Assembly (NCBI GenBank): GCA_019614645.1
Contig: JABWDB010000012.1
Location: 3,906,001 to 3,970,000 of the forward strand
Source of the DNA: Stratiolaelaps scimitus
Taxonomy: Eukaryota > Arthropoda > Arachnida > Mesostigmata > Laelapidae
Length of the DNA: 64,000 nucleotides
Direction: 5' to 3'
Under the pieces are notes generated by a model, which was given only the letters and a program-made list of their open reading frames with translations, was not told the DNA's origin and made no database searches. The translations under genes and the position numbers were made by a program. Positions within the stretch are counted from its first letter, which is position 1. Every line of letters starts with the position of its first letter. Below, piece after piece: positions 13,135 through 25,101 of this stretch.

Positions 13135-14202
13135 GAACGGAAACCCGCCTTTCTTAACGTCCCTTTAGTGTTGGCTTCCAGCCCCGATCGGTCTGTCCAC
13201 CGAGTATCTGCCGGTAGGTTGGCTATGGACGATGGACAATAACACACCGCCCACTCTGATAAAAAGTTCCAAATTGGCCCCCGGCCCCCCTCCCCCCAAA
13301 TGAGTAGGTTCCCGCGCGGGGAGAGATCACCGATGTGAAAGGAAGCCAACAGCTCCTGTTGTTAGTATTGACGCTGTTGTTGATATTGTTATCGTTCGAC
13401 GAACCGGCATCGACACTCATACCCGACACAAACACGCACACAACCGACAATCAGAAATCACACAACGATACTGACCAACTGCTTTACGCGATTCAGCCAC
13501 CGAATGCGTCCATCTCAACAACTCGTATGGCAACCAAGCATACTCGAATATCGGCAGAGTCGCTTGGAGCTCGGAACTACACGCAACTACAATATATACA
13601 GATATATTAAAGAAGAGAACACAATGTGCTGTGTATCGATATTTTGCATATAAGAATGCAGGATCTCGAATGAACGTTGCAAGCGTGTGGGCAGGCTTGT
13701 GACAATCTCTTCAAAGGTATCATGCTGATGTTGAATGCATTCGCATACGGAGGCTACCGTCCTGTTTTCAGTGTCTAGGCTGATTTACGCGTCACGGCCT
13801 GAGGCGGTGCCTACTCTGCCTACGGCGCTGATCAAGTTGTTGAGAGCGATATCTGCACGATGCTGTCGACGCCACCGTCATGGCTACCACTGGCTATGGA
13901 GGATACCATAGTACTTGTTCCTATCTTGACAAAGCGAGAGAGAGAGCGTCGGGAGTACTAGCAAAATACTCACGCGGATCAGTGCCACCGGGACTAATCG
14001 AACGAACTTTGAGGACTTGAGGGCCCTCTGTCCTTCTCGCGGAGCCCCCTCCCCCCCCCGCTCCGATAGCCAGGCCAATAGCGGAGAAGGATAAACCGAG
14101 TGAGCCAACCACTAACACAACGGAAGTATCTTCGATAAAAGTTAAGCCGAGGGCGATGCGATTCAGGAGGAGTCAGGCTGAGATAGGACGCGACCAGGCC
14201 AG

Positions 14203-14227
14203 TGAGAGGGAGAGAGAGAGAGAGAGC
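14203..14227. repeat. GA microsatellite
   Basis: GA units with one GGG interruption near the left end. Confidence 0.9.
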
Positions 14228-14836
14228 ACATGTGACACCGGCACCAAGAAACGTAACGATAGACAACGCCAACATGGAACACTGCAGTTGTTCGAGTCGG
14301 CAGCCAAAGGATATAAAGTTGCTTTCGTAGCGAGAAGATTAGCGCTCGCATCTATCTAGACATCTGCTTTCTGCTATCTCGTCGGAGCGTCATGCGTTAG
14401 CCGTCCTATCTGTCGAGTGCTTGTAGTAGCACCAGCAGCAGCTCCGTCGCTAGCCTCGGCTACTTGATCCGGTCTGGGCGGGCGGGCGGTCGGTCGGTCG
14501 GGCGCGATGGCTCCCTCGGCGTGGCTCCGGCCGCTGACTGACAAAGAGGATCACGAAGCCCAATGGCCAAATGGAATTAGCCGACTTCACTCCCCACTCG
14601 ACATCTGCGATGTCGACACTCCGACAGCAGATCGGTGATCGAGTGATCGCTGTGTACCAGACTCCCGAGGCGAACGAGGGGGGGATGTAAAAACGTGGGC
14701 AGCGACAACGAACTGCCAGAGTGTCCTGAGTCAGAATCGGACAGTGGCGATCAGCCAGGCACACCCGTTCATTTTGCTCTCCGTTCTCCTTGTGTTCCTG
14801 CTCCTCTTCATCCAAGGAGAACAAAGTCATTCAAAG

Positions 14837-14857
14837 TCTCTCTCTCTCTCGCTCTCT
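14837..14857. repeat. TC microsatellite
   Basis: TC units interrupted by one GC. A TA tract (14909-14926) follows 50 bases later. Confidence 0.9.
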
Positions 14858-15620
14858 GTCGCCGCCATCTGAATGAGCTTGTTTTTGTTGTTGCACTTGC
14901 CCAAACAATATATATATATATATATCTATATCATACCAGCAAGTCCCCAGTACCTTCGTTTCCATGGACTTTCGCGCTTTCGAACAGCAACAAGCATCGC
15001 AGCGAATTCAGCTAGACCACACACATGGCGCACACGAGCCTCGGGCAACAATCGATAATCAACTACTTCACTAAAAGAGCAGCCATCTCGAACAGCGTCG
15101 TTCGCTGAGTGATTTCCATCCACAGATCGATTCCGGGTAGACGAACAAAATCGCCACCGTTAATTCATCCGTTGGTGTCATTCAACGACGGATTCATCGC
15201 TCGCTTTGGAATCGTTATTATTACAATACAAACACTCCTTTATTGTAGCCAAGGTTGGATATTACTATTGAGATTTATTATTATTGGCTCCGACATTTGC
15301 TGTTGTTGACTGCCAGCTACCGACGTGGTTGGCCATTTGCCTTCAAGGTAACTCCTATTCGTTAATAACAACTGGGTCGATCAGATTGAAGGTTCATCAG
15401 CGGAGTAACGCTGAGATGGGGGTGGACTTAGCGAGCTATTAGATCATCCTTATATCGATAATCAGTTGACTGTAGGTGCAGTGACCTTTATCTGCATCAC
15501 CCGTCCACCCGATATCCACTCAATCCAAACGTTCGGGGCATGTTACGCCCCACCGTTTCCGAAACGCGGTAAATCGCCCACGGGTATACGTGGCTGCCTA
15601 AAATAGAGTTTCATATTGGA

Positions 15621-15638
15621 GCAGCAGCAGCAGCAGCA
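15621..15638. repeat. CAG microsatellite
   Basis: Six pure GCA/CAG units. No open frame here supports a polyglutamine protein. Confidence 0.9.
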
Positions 15639-17323
15639 ATCGTTATCCATAAGGATACGCGGTCCGCATATCAAAATGCATAACCTAACGATTCAGATCG
15701 TCCACATTCGATCATACATCATTGTCATTGGCATTCTCCGACTGGCGATCTTCATCGACAGCGATGAGAGATGCTGAGATAAATATAGTGAGATACTCCT
15801 TTCAAATACTCGCTACCACGGGTAGATGCGAGAAAGAGACACATCTCTCTTGTTGTGTTGCAATGACGAATGAGGTGGCGTTATTTTTGTTCTTCATTTA
15901 TGTAAATTAATTCCTCGCTGTCGATGTTTCCGAGCTGAGCCCGTCGCTGCTTGGCCCCATGAGAACCAAGGGGTTCTCTCTATATAACACGAAACACAGT
16001 CGTTTGCTTGTTGTGTTCATTGAACTATCATCCGTAGTTACCATGAGCGTATCCGCGTATGGTAACGACGGATGGCGCGACCAGTCGCCAACGGCATCCT
16101 ATTCTCTGTTGCGGAGCTAAATTCCCTTCGGCATTTGGACGGCATCATATATCCATCAATTCTGTCTGTTGAAATTTATTCCGCCACTGAACAATGGCGG
16201 CACGGATGAGTTAGGATGGGTTAAGCACTTTGAGAAATATATCGGGATAGCGGCGCAGTTGTGCGGTTCGTCGGCCATAAATTTTCGCCGTCTTAAATTA
16301 CGATGGTAATATTATACATATCAGGTCCTTGAGTCATCGCCGGTCATGTCCCGCTTAACTACTGCCGTCTCGGCCGAAAACCAAATGTCGATTAAAGTAT
16401 ATTAAAATCGAAAATGCAAACTCATTATTATTGGCCAATGGTACCACGTTTTGCTTGCGCGGGGTCGAGCAAGATATTAATTATTGACTCCGATGAGGGA
16501 GGTGATGGTCAAAGCCGGCGAATGGCAAAAACTCAGCGGCAACTCTGCTCTTGAAACTCAATAACGAATTTATCCACCTTAAGAATTGTTGTTGTTGTTT
16601 GTTGTCTGCCAACGAATCTTTCGAAAGCATGTGGTCGATAACAGATTTAGTCTCTTGCAACATGTGTCACAGTAGACGTGCAAATGCCTCACAGTAGATC
16701 TTCGAAATAAATAATAAATATTTATTATAATAGCCAGGAAACCTGCAACATCATTTTCCTCGTGTCTCGGACTCCCGTTACGGGAACGCGGCTTAATCAA
16801 TCCGATACGTGCATAATGCCTAATTGTCTAATTGGACCACTGAGTTCTCGGTGAGGTATCTACCCCCAATAACACACTGAGAGAAACAGCCAGCATCCTT
16901 CCCCTCCATCTTTTCTCCAGGGCACACCATTCCGTTGCTATTTACTTAGTACGCTACTGTGCGTGCGTGTCCATTTGGCGTGTCTGTTCCTACATATGTT
17001 CCGAAGGGATATTTGTCATCGTGGCCCGACACATGATTAGCAGTCTCTTGATCGTGATAAAGGCATGTTTGACCTTGCTAGACCGCCAAGCGTATTCGAT
17101 GTCTCGAATATGGTTCGCGTCGCCTCCCAGCCGCCCACCACGATGTCGCCGACGACAACAACACGACGATCCAAAGCAAGCGATGATGGATCTAGACAGA
17201 CCGGCGAGAACGACTAAGAGACAGCGACACGGAACGAAGCAGGTAAATAAATTTGGATTAACATCTCAACGTCAGCCGTCTCACGCGGCTCGTTATACTG
17301 AGTGATGGTCTCATCGTCTTGTT

Positions 17324-17327
<4 letters not shown>

Positions 17328-17359
<32 letters not shown>

Positions 17360-17360
17360 T
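17328..17360. repeat. GCT/GTT microsatellite
   Basis: About eleven GCT/GTT units. The frames that cross it read as poly-Leu or poly-Ala and lack other protein-like sequence. Confidence 0.9.
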
Positions 17361-17477
17361 TCGAGGACAGCTCGTCGCTACCGGCGTTCTGTCTCTCGCC
17401 GCGTGTATACGGTCCCGCTGCCGCCAGCCCAGCTCAGAGGATTCATCTTTGTATTGTCCTTGTCGCTGGCGAAGAGG

Positions 17478-17480
<3 letters not shown>

Positions 17481-17510
<30 letters not shown>
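17481..17510. repeat. TAA microsatellite
   Basis: Ten pure TAA units. Confidence 0.95.
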
Positions 17511-18185
17511 GAAGGATAAATATTATTATTGGTGGTAGAAGTACTTTTGCGAAAACGGCGATGAGTAAGGGCCCACGTGTTTAGAGGCCGCGCGCCACCG
17601 CATGAGATTTGATCGTTTGAAGGCTTGAGTTCGTTTGAGGTTTTCCGGTGAGGTTAGTACATCTCACGAGGTGCTTTGACTTCGCACTCCAGTACAACGC
17701 GACGGAGTGCAGACAAAGCCGGGGACTTGGAAACGTAGCAGATTCGTTCCAATCGCGCGGGGCACCAGCGTATTGTACCTGCAGGTCCTTTAATAGAGTA
17801 TATAATTATAATCATTATTATTAACATTAATACTACAGGGATCTTGTGCCTTTCAGTTCAACAGCTAAGTGGGCTCATTCTACTTGTTTTAAGTATCGCT
17901 GGCACACTTGAGAATAATAATAACATTAATAATTGGCAAAGACATAGCTGCGTTTCTAAGAAAATTTCACGACATAGGTGCCAGCCTATTTAATAACCAA
18001 TCCCTCGTCTTCTGTTGGTTTCCGATAAAAACCTTTGATACACTAACACCCATGAAATCCTGGCATCAGCCCCTGATCTCATCTGGTGGTGAAGCAGTTA
18101 CCGAATGGCATTTCCGCAATACGACTCCAAGCAATGGTTTCCACCGTTGCGTGCAGGTCTACACACATTTTGCAAACAAACTATT

Positions 18186-18205
18186 TCTCTCTCTCTCTCT
18201 CTCTC
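18186..18205. repeat. TC microsatellite
   Basis: About ten TC units followed by CACACA. Confidence 0.9.
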
Positions 18206-18837
18206 ACACACATTCAAATCGCACAAAATCGCACTTGTGCTTAGCCCGTCAATCGATCAGTTGACATCGCCATCTACTAGCGCAGTTGGAACGATCCATC
18301 CCCCGAAGAAGCGTCGATCTTTCGGCAGTTTGCACGACTACTGTTCTCATATTGTTGGGCAGTTCGTTCTGAACACCAATTCAGATATCACTGTCGGCCT
18401 TCGTCTCGACACTGCCGGCCGCAGGCTCCTTCAGTCCCATATCGTCGTCATATGGACACACGCACTCCGACATCCGCAGGACCTACAACTACAAGTTTAC
18501 ACACTCATGTTCATCTATCTCGTGAGTAGCTCGTGTGTGTCATCTACCACCACTCACTTCATTGAACTCAACTCGGATATGCCGTCTCCTCTCTCTGCCC
18601 CGATCTGTCTTTCCCCAGCTTTCGATATCTCCTGCCTAGCCATATCAGCGCCGAAACGAGAGCAATGAAACCGACCCACGGCCAGCAAGAGCCACCACGG
18701 AGTCGCCACCCGGACACCACGCACGGGACCAGTCACCAGGCGAGCACCAGGCAGCACCCGTTCGCGGACAACCACACGACCCGAGCGTATACGATATCTG
18801 TATGAGTATAGCATCTCATGGCCATGAACCGCTAACC

Positions 18838-18860
18838 GCCACCGCCGCCGCCGCCGCCAC
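18838..18860. repeat. CCG microsatellite
   Basis: About seven CCG units. Confidence 0.9.
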
Positions 18861-18936
18861 CAAGAACTACTGCGACGACAAACGAACCCAATGAAGAACA
18901 GTCATCCGACTCCGACCATAGATATATAGAGCAAGG

Positions 18937-18967
18937 GAGAGTGCGAGAGAGAGAGATAGAGAGAGAT
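18937..18967. repeat. GA microsatellite, interrupted
   Basis: A GA-rich tract with single-base interruptions. A TC tract lies only 45 bases to the right (19013-19034), so the two can base-pair with each other. Confidence 0.85.
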
Positions 18968-19012
18968 TCGCCGCCAGGGGGAGCCAAAAGGAAAAGGAAT
19001 GGATAAAGGCTG

Positions 19013-19034
19013 GTCTCTCTCTCTCTCTCTCTCT
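19013..19034. repeat. TC microsatellite
   Basis: Eleven pure TC units. Confidence 0.95.
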
Positions 19035-19911
19035 TATAGACTCTGCGGCTCTGGAGTGAGATGGGACGCTCTGCTCTGGAGAGGAGGAAAAAACCATCAA
19101 TCATATTTCCTCATTCAGCCTCGATTATCTACGACGATCAGCAGCAGCAACAGCAGCAGTAGAAGAACATCGTGGCAGCAGAACTCGTTTGAGTTTGTCG
19201 GCAGCACACATTCGATCGTAGCCCGGCCTCTTGCGCGCTCGGTTCGTCTTGGTTTCTCCGCGTCGCCACGGCCCTGTCTCGCTTTTACCATATCATCCTA
19301 ACACTAGCACAACAAGGCGACTTGTTCAACTAGGATTGCCTGCTGCAACCGCTAATGCTGACTGATACAAATAGCAACGCCTGCTCGACCGTTCGTTCTC
19401 CCGCATTCGATGCAGCTGTAGATTCTCTCCGGGTCAGTACAGTCTGTGTTAACTGATTTCCCTGTGAGAATCCTTCTTCTCCGATGAATGATGACCAGTC
19501 TGACGGCGGCGCTCGTAGAGTCAGACGAATAAGACTAGCACGGCTTCTCTCGTAGGCAGGCTCGTAATGTTGGGCCGGTATGAGATGATTTCCATCACAT
19601 TGTAGGAGTCACCAACGTTGTGATTCGCCGTCACGGCTTGCTGATACCCTGATGTTGATGATAACAGTAGTAACGATATTTCTGACCGCTAATCTTCTGG
19701 GTCGGAAGGAGACATCCTTTAGGCACGAGGGTCGGCGGATGCATGGGTGGATAAATCTGCTCATACCGTTATCGAGTGTGTGTCTCTGAACTCCGATACC
19801 ACCGATACTACAGCTAGTCTACGGTTACGGTCCATTTTAACAGGCTATCCTAATCGGCAGGCTCACTTAACCGCTGCATCTCCTGTTGAACTCTCTTTCT
19901 CTCTCTCACTA

Positions 19912-19927
19912 TGTGTGTGTGTGTGTG
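19912..19927. repeat. GT microsatellite
   Basis: Eight GT units, directly after a TC-rich stretch. Confidence 0.9.
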
Positions 19928-20197
19928 CATACTCATATATGGTACTATAATATTATAATGTACAGTACATGTATATATAATATAATGTATCGTGCTGTCC
20001 ATTGGTGGTGGTTTCGTGGCCGATGTAGGGGGAAACCAGATTATTTTCTTATTTTCAAATATCGACCCCAAATAGGAAATTTCTCGTATTTTGTCACATC
20101 GACAAATGACTCGCATCAGTCAAAATAGTTCCATCAAAACGATTAACCATCTAGTAGCATAGAAATATTTTCAGGCCATCCGTTGTCATATAATATC

Positions 20198-20260
20198 AGG
20201 TGTCCCAGAAAGTTTTTTCCGGTTTTAGGATATGAAACTTTGGCGCCACCAGGATGGCAG
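20198..20260. mobile_element. Possible mariner/Tc1-type transposon end
   Basis: After a TA-rich site (TAATATCAGG) the sequence reads CAGGTGTCCCAGAAAGTTTT. Many mariner/Tc1 elements insert at TA and begin with a GGTGTCCCA-like terminal inverted repeat, so this looks like one end of such an element or its remnant. I could not find a matching inverted copy by eye within the next kilobases, nor a transposase frame, so it may be a solo or decayed end. Confidence 0.3.
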
Positions 20261-20843
20261 TAGCGTTTTTTGTGCGCGAAAAAAGCCCCGTAGGCTTCTG
20301 TTGGGTTGCTTCGGAGCAAAGTTACCAAATAGCGCGACCCGATCGAACGGTATTAAAAAATTTCTCTGACTTCAAAATGGAAGCTTCGTTCAGGAGATGT
20401 CAACCTCGAAGATGCAAACCCTCACGAACGAGGACCTTCTCCAGTTAATAATGGAGTTCTGACCACAATGCTTGCTGAGCAGCTATACGTAGCGAGCGAA
20501 CCGTTAGAAATTATCTGCACGCGTTGGGGAGAGTTTATAAACTTGGAAAATGAATTTCTCATGAAAATGAAAAGGAAAAAACGATCTGAGGGTGAAAGAA
20601 AACCGGAGAAAGCTTTCTGGTTCTCTTAATTGAACTTCGTTAATGGACCATCCTCAATAGAACAAATTCGTTTCATTCACATTGCGGCTTATTTTCGGAA
20701 CCGCAATTTTGTGATGCTCAAGTTTTAACTAAATGCAATACGTTATACCGCAACAATAATAATAATAATAATAGTAAAAATGACACTTCAATGTAGATAA
20801 CTCGTGCTTCTTACTCGTCATTATTCAGCAGATTTGTTAACGA

Positions 20844-20862
20844 AATTATTATTATTATTATT
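20844..20862. repeat. ATT microsatellite
   Basis: About six ATT units. An AAT tract (20755-20772) lies 70 bases to the left. Confidence 0.9.
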
Positions 20863-21459
20863 ACTATTAGCTGAACAGACACTTCATTTGAATTTAAACA
20901 GCACATTATTTATGCCGGCCAGATAAGTCATTCGCTGTTTCAGTAACGTTCGCCGCTAACCAAACAGCCGATGTGAAGCACTTTTACTTTTAAATAGAGC
21001 GTTGTAGTTCCATTAGAAATCGTTGACGCCTCGCAAATTGCCATTGGCTTCTTGTGTTTTCATTGTACTGATCATTATTAGATCAAGTTCTTCACGGTGT
21101 TCTCAAGGTGCAGACCCATTCTCATCGCTGACTGCATCTTGTTCACGACGACTACAACAAGTCGCATGCGAGTTTTCTCAAATTACCAATTACCGTCCGC
21201 AGGCAACACACAGTCGTCCCGCGATAACGATCGCTCATCGGCGATGACCGATCGCTGCCCAAGGATGTCTCATGTGTTTTACCCGCGGACGCCAAGAGTT
21301 AATTTGCTCGTCAACAAGAGCAACAGGAACAACCGTCGCCAGATAGAGACACACACAACAATGACCGTCTTCCGAATGCCTCTCCCCCATTGATCAAGGC
21401 CTGTTACCACGCAACCCACAGCGTTGACGTCGTGATTTATTTACGTGAGCGGAGACAGA

Positions 21460-21477
21460 GGCGGCGGCGGCGGCGGT
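21460..21477. repeat. GGC microsatellite
   Basis: Six GGC units. Confidence 0.9.
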
Positions 21478-21916
21478 GACCACAATAACCACAGCAAATC
21501 TATGGGAGGATAAACCACAGAGAAGGAATTGCAAAACGTGAGATATGATACCCCTGCATCGCCGCTATCCAATTGCATCATATCCAGACCGCAGACGTTG
21601 TCAACCGTCTGCGGGGTCGTCGTTGTGTCGATGTGGCGAGAGTATCCTTGCTTTGTTTCGGCTTAGTGCGTACATGAGATCAGCATCAGCCTGATGCCTT
21701 CCAGCAGTGTAAGCAGCAATGCCAAACGCATACACCGCATATTATAGAAGGGCGCGGGGGGGGGGTGTGATGTGAACGAAGGTCGGGCATCGATCTTCAG
21801 CCATCCGTCAAAGTATGAACGTTATGCCCATGGGAGCCCGGACCCGGGTCGAATGCACAATTTGATTCGTTTGGCTGGTATCGTATGCTAACTTCGTCCG
21901 TGTGGATGACTATTAA

Positions 21917-21923
21917 TATATAA
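21917..21923 (+). promoter_or_regulatory. TATA-like box upstream of the 22.06 kb frame
   Basis: TATATAA lies 138 bases before the ATG at 22061. In a window this rich in TA the motif is expected often by chance. It is listed only because an open frame and a polyadenylation signal follow in the right order. Confidence 0.2.
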
Positions 21924-22060
21924 CAAGACGAGAGATGGTGCTAGACGAGTGGGAGAATAGGGAGAGAAAAGTTGCAATGGTCACGAAGAATAAGCGGGGA
22001 ATAGATATTGATTCTATCGAGTTCATTTTGAGCAACGAGTTCTAATCAAAGACGATTAAT

Positions 22061-22426
22061 ATGAGAAACGGCCTGCCTCGTACTGATCTCCCTCGATCAC
22101 TATCTGGCGATGAAGCTCTTAATCAAGAGCACTACACGAGTGCACGACAACGACTACTCGTCCAGTGCCGCTTGAAAGCCACCACTGTGTGGGGCTGTAC
22201 CGCTACGGTTGCACTGGACATTGGCTGTATTCTGCCAACGGGATTAATTGCCAACATGAACGGCGAACATGACATTACATTTCTTAGACATTTTGAAGTG
22301 GTTATCCAGGGGACATTTTCGATCGACAGCGGAACCAGCGTGAAGCCGACGCTGACCAGCAACCAGCTACCACATGTTGAGGGTAGGCTGGCCTTACCTA
22401 TGTTCGGGTCGACCTTTAGCTCCTAA
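22061..22426 (+). CDS. Candidate intronless gene, 121 residues, unrecognised
   Basis: This frame has an in-frame TAA six codons before its ATG and ends with two stops in a row (TAA TAG). From about residue 45 onward, first codon positions are mostly G or A and third positions mostly C, T or G, as in real coding DNA. The product has no signal peptide. Its middle is moderately hydrophobic (VWGCTATVALDIGCILPTGL), followed by a polar end. I recognise no domain. TATATAA at 21917 and AATAAA at 22553 frame it like a short transcription unit. It could also be an exon using the GTAGGC at 22383 as donor, or chance: a 76-codon minus-strand frame overlaps it. Confidence 0.3.
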   Translation: MRNGLPRTDLPRSLSGDEALNQEHYTSARQRLLVQCRLKATTVWGCTATVALDIGCILPTGLIANMNGEHDITFLRHFEVVIQGTFSIDSGTSVKPTLTSNQLPHVEGRLALPMFGSTFSS

Positions 22427-22552
22427 TAGAGACAGCCGCTCGTAGGCAACAGCCACAGCTGTCTAACAACTGCTCATGGGATACGTTCCGTGGCGAACTC
22501 TCGTACATATTTCGAAATGATCGAACCATTAGGACAACAGCAATTAGAATAG

Positions 22553-22558
22553 AATAAA
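22553..22558 (+). terminator. Possible polyadenylation signal
   Basis: AATAAA lies 127 bases after the stop of the 22.06 kb frame. The position fits a short 3' untranslated region, but no transcript evidence exists. Confidence 0.25.
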
Positions 22559-23282
22559 GTCGAATAGCTGTTGGGGAAACTGACTTTGCGAGAGATGCTC
22601 CCACCAGATCGTTCGATAGCATGTTGTTGTTCAAGTTACAGAAATCGGGCCATTGAATGTCTCGGGTCAAGGTCGGCTGTACAATTATCACGTCGTTCCA
22701 GCGAGTTGAAGCTGACGATGACTAATCGACACAAAGAGAATTCAGCGTCATTCTCGTGTGTTGTCCTTCACGTGTTGAATCCTAGCGTCGTACATGCGTT
22801 CCTAGCGACGTCTCAATTTCTCGTCTCCATCGCTAAGCCCTCATACCGGCTAAATGAGAATCAAGCAAGTTTCCAGTCGAACGCCCCGCGTCCAACCACA
22901 GGCGACAAACAAACCTTGCTCTCCCGCTTTTGATCGGCCATGCGCCACCGTTGTGACCTCAGCGCCAACTGCTCTTTTCTTGAGCAAAACCAATCATTCT
23001 TTTAGCCGGCAGCTGCCGATGATGGAGAAAACATTTGAGCCCGTTTGTTCAATTGGGGGCCGTCTTTTCTCGTTATTCTCGCCGGTCTCTTCTAGGCCCC
23101 CCTCTTTTCGCCTGACGTGGCGCTTCCCGTTGCTCGAGACTGATCGCCGCACGCAGTGGCTCTGGCTGCGGCTGTTGGCGAAGCCGATAGCTCTACCATC
23201 ACTCTTCACCGAGTGACCCTAGTCAACGAGAACGGGGATTGTGCGCGGGCAATAACAGCGGTGCTCGTCGACCGATCGTCGA

Positions 23283-23306
23283 GACAACAACAACAACAGC
23301 AACAAC
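23283..23306. repeat. CAA/CAG microsatellite
   Basis: About eight CAA/CAG units. Confidence 0.9.
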
Positions 23307-23625
23307 TGAACAACAGCCACGCATCCGGAAATAATGCGCAGGCCGCGCTGCCCTTGTACAGGGAGTGCGGGCCTGAGACTTGGGCGTTCGCTCTCACAAA
23401 CCTCTGCCGTTCTACGGGTCATCCATTACGGCGTAGGCCGGTACCGCTTAACGAGAGCGACGATGGTGAACTATGCCGTGAGTGAAAATCAGTTTAACAA
23501 CAAAATAAGGCCGCCCGCCGCTGACGCTGTTCGTTTGCCGGAGCGACATTGCGCCAACGCGACTGCCACTGGCAGAAAAACGATAGCCTGCCCTAAATCA
23601 CAAGGGTTAATTTCTTTGGTTTGAA

Positions 23626-23642
23626 GCGAGACACTGTCTCGC
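23626..23642. repeat. Perfect inverted repeat, 8-bp arms
   Basis: GCGAGACA and TGTCTCGC are separated by one base. It lies just upstream of a 66-codon plus-strand frame starting at 23650. Confidence 0.75.
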
Positions 23643-24739
23643 GTGAGGTATGACCTCGGTCTGGCTTCGGGCTTCGGGCCTCGGACCCAAGAAGCTGATC
23701 GGGTTGAACAACCACAAAGTGAATGATATCGAAATGATGGATAACCATGGAATGGTTACCTCCTGTTTCAAGAGACGAGTTCTTGAAAAATTGAAGTGTT
23801 GTCGGCTTTTCGCAGTTGACTCACTGATTTTATCGCGATGGACCCAGTGATAACGGCTGCAACCTAGCCTAGTGTAGGTTAATACCAACCTGAATTAGCG
23901 TTTCACATGTGCTTTTCTATGGGCACTAGCCGCGAAATTCAGCAATAACATTGTTAATGATGTTATTAGATTAATACTTAACCATCACGTATGAACCCTA
24001 ACTAGTGTCAACGCGGTGGAGGTTAGACGGTGGCTACGTCCCTGGCTGTAAAGAACTGGAGGCCACAATTTCAAGTCCCTCTACCTGGTGATGACATAAA
24101 TCGACAGAACTTAAGCATTGTAAATACTGCAGTTCCCTTAATAAACCAATAAATCCTTTACCTTTAAGCCTGGTTTGACTTGAATCAGTTGAAGGCAGGT
24201 TTCGCACGAGAAACAATAGAACAGCTAGGGGCTCCGTGACCGCACGTGTTACTTATTATTGAATAATGCTAAAACAGGTCGATTGTGTTCAATGTTTAGG
24301 CGTCGACGCGAACTTGTTGACAAAACCTGTCACTGCACGTTTGGGCGCACGACAATTGTCCACAATAATTGTCACGGTTGCAGGTGATTCGCCTTCCTTC
24401 CTCGCTCGACTGAAAGTGCTACGTCCAATGGCTCCTATGGATTTGCGAAGTCGCCCGTCCCCTCAGCGTTTTTGCTTCGGGTCGCTATTTTAGCCTTGAT
24501 AAAAACAAGACCGTTTGCAGCACCGTTTATCGTAAGTGCTCCCTATGAGCAGACCGGTGATGCGGTTAAAAACACGATGAGTTACCTTTGCCGTGTTGAA
24601 ATGTTGTGACGTGACAACATTGGCCACGTATCTCGCGTCGGGGTTTAAGCGATGTGAACACGATAATAATCAACACATGCATTGACGCTGGAGAAAAGAA
24701 AATAACAATGTACACAGATAACGTTCAGGTTTCTGTTAA

Positions 24740-24855
24740 TGCAGAGGGGTACGCCGTGGCGTGGGGGTAACGCCGGGGTCCTAGAGCCAAGACGTGACCC
24801 ACTTCTAAATCCGCAGGTCACGTGCAAATCAATGCGAATTCAGATTTGCATGTCG
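24740..24855 (+). mobile_element. tRNA-like short interspersed element, weak copy
   Basis: GTGGCGTGGGGGTAACGCC resembles the A box of a tRNA promoter. About 50 bases on, GGTCACGTGCAAATC stands where a B box should be. The sequence that follows (CAGATTTGCATG) resembles the conserved tail of the clearer copies at 31.2 and 61.65 kb. The match is partial, so this may be a diverged member or a different tRNA-derived family. Confidence 0.35.
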
Positions 24856-24970
24856 ATTAATATAGCCCTCGATGGATGACACAGACATAACGTGATTGGG
24901 CGTCTACCATTCATTTAGGCAGGCCGATTCTATATCACGTGTTGCCAAACGTAAGCTATCCTTGCTATCA

Positions 24971-25016
24971 TTTTATCCATATGGCCCGATTTCTGTAACG
25001 GGCCATATGGATAAAA
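24971..25016. repeat. Perfect 18-bp inverted repeat with 10-base loop
   Basis: TTTTATCCATATGGCCCG (24971-24988) and its exact reverse complement (24999-25016) flank ATTTCTGTAA. The pairing does not extend outside the arms. The hairpin is shorter than a usual animal microRNA precursor. It may be a transposon-derived foldback, a cruciform-forming site or a structured RNA element. Confidence 0.9.
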
Positions 25017-25073
25017 GCATGTGGTTTCCTGTGTAAGCCAATAATACATGGGTGCTGTCCGTGATACATTACT

Positions 25074-25101
25074 TTTATTATTATTATTATTATTATTATT
25101 A
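25074..25101. repeat. TTA microsatellite
   Basis: About nine TTA units. Confidence 0.95.

Larger units (their letters stand above)
12000..21900. other. Non-coding tract with microsatellites
   Basis: I could support no gene here. The tract contains TC, GA, CAG/GCT, TAA, CCG and AT repeats, a nine-base C run (14051-14059), a ten-base G run (21756-21765) and an apparent transposon end near 20.2 kb. The longest ATG-started frame of the window (18105-18668, plus) lies here, but it begins by translating a TC repeat. Confidence 0.55.

Noticed and set aside
18105..18668. Longest open frame of the window (187 codons, plus), with a consensus donor GTGAGT at 18522
   Set aside because: Its first part translates a TC microsatellite (SLSLSLSLSH), a second plus frame is also open over the same 270 bases, and no acceptor or domain supports it. 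It remains possible that 18270-18521 is an exon.
23650..23850. 66-codon plus-strand frame after a small palindrome
   Set aside because: It is short, has no regulatory signals, and overlaps a longer minus-strand frame. It is not distinguishable from chance.
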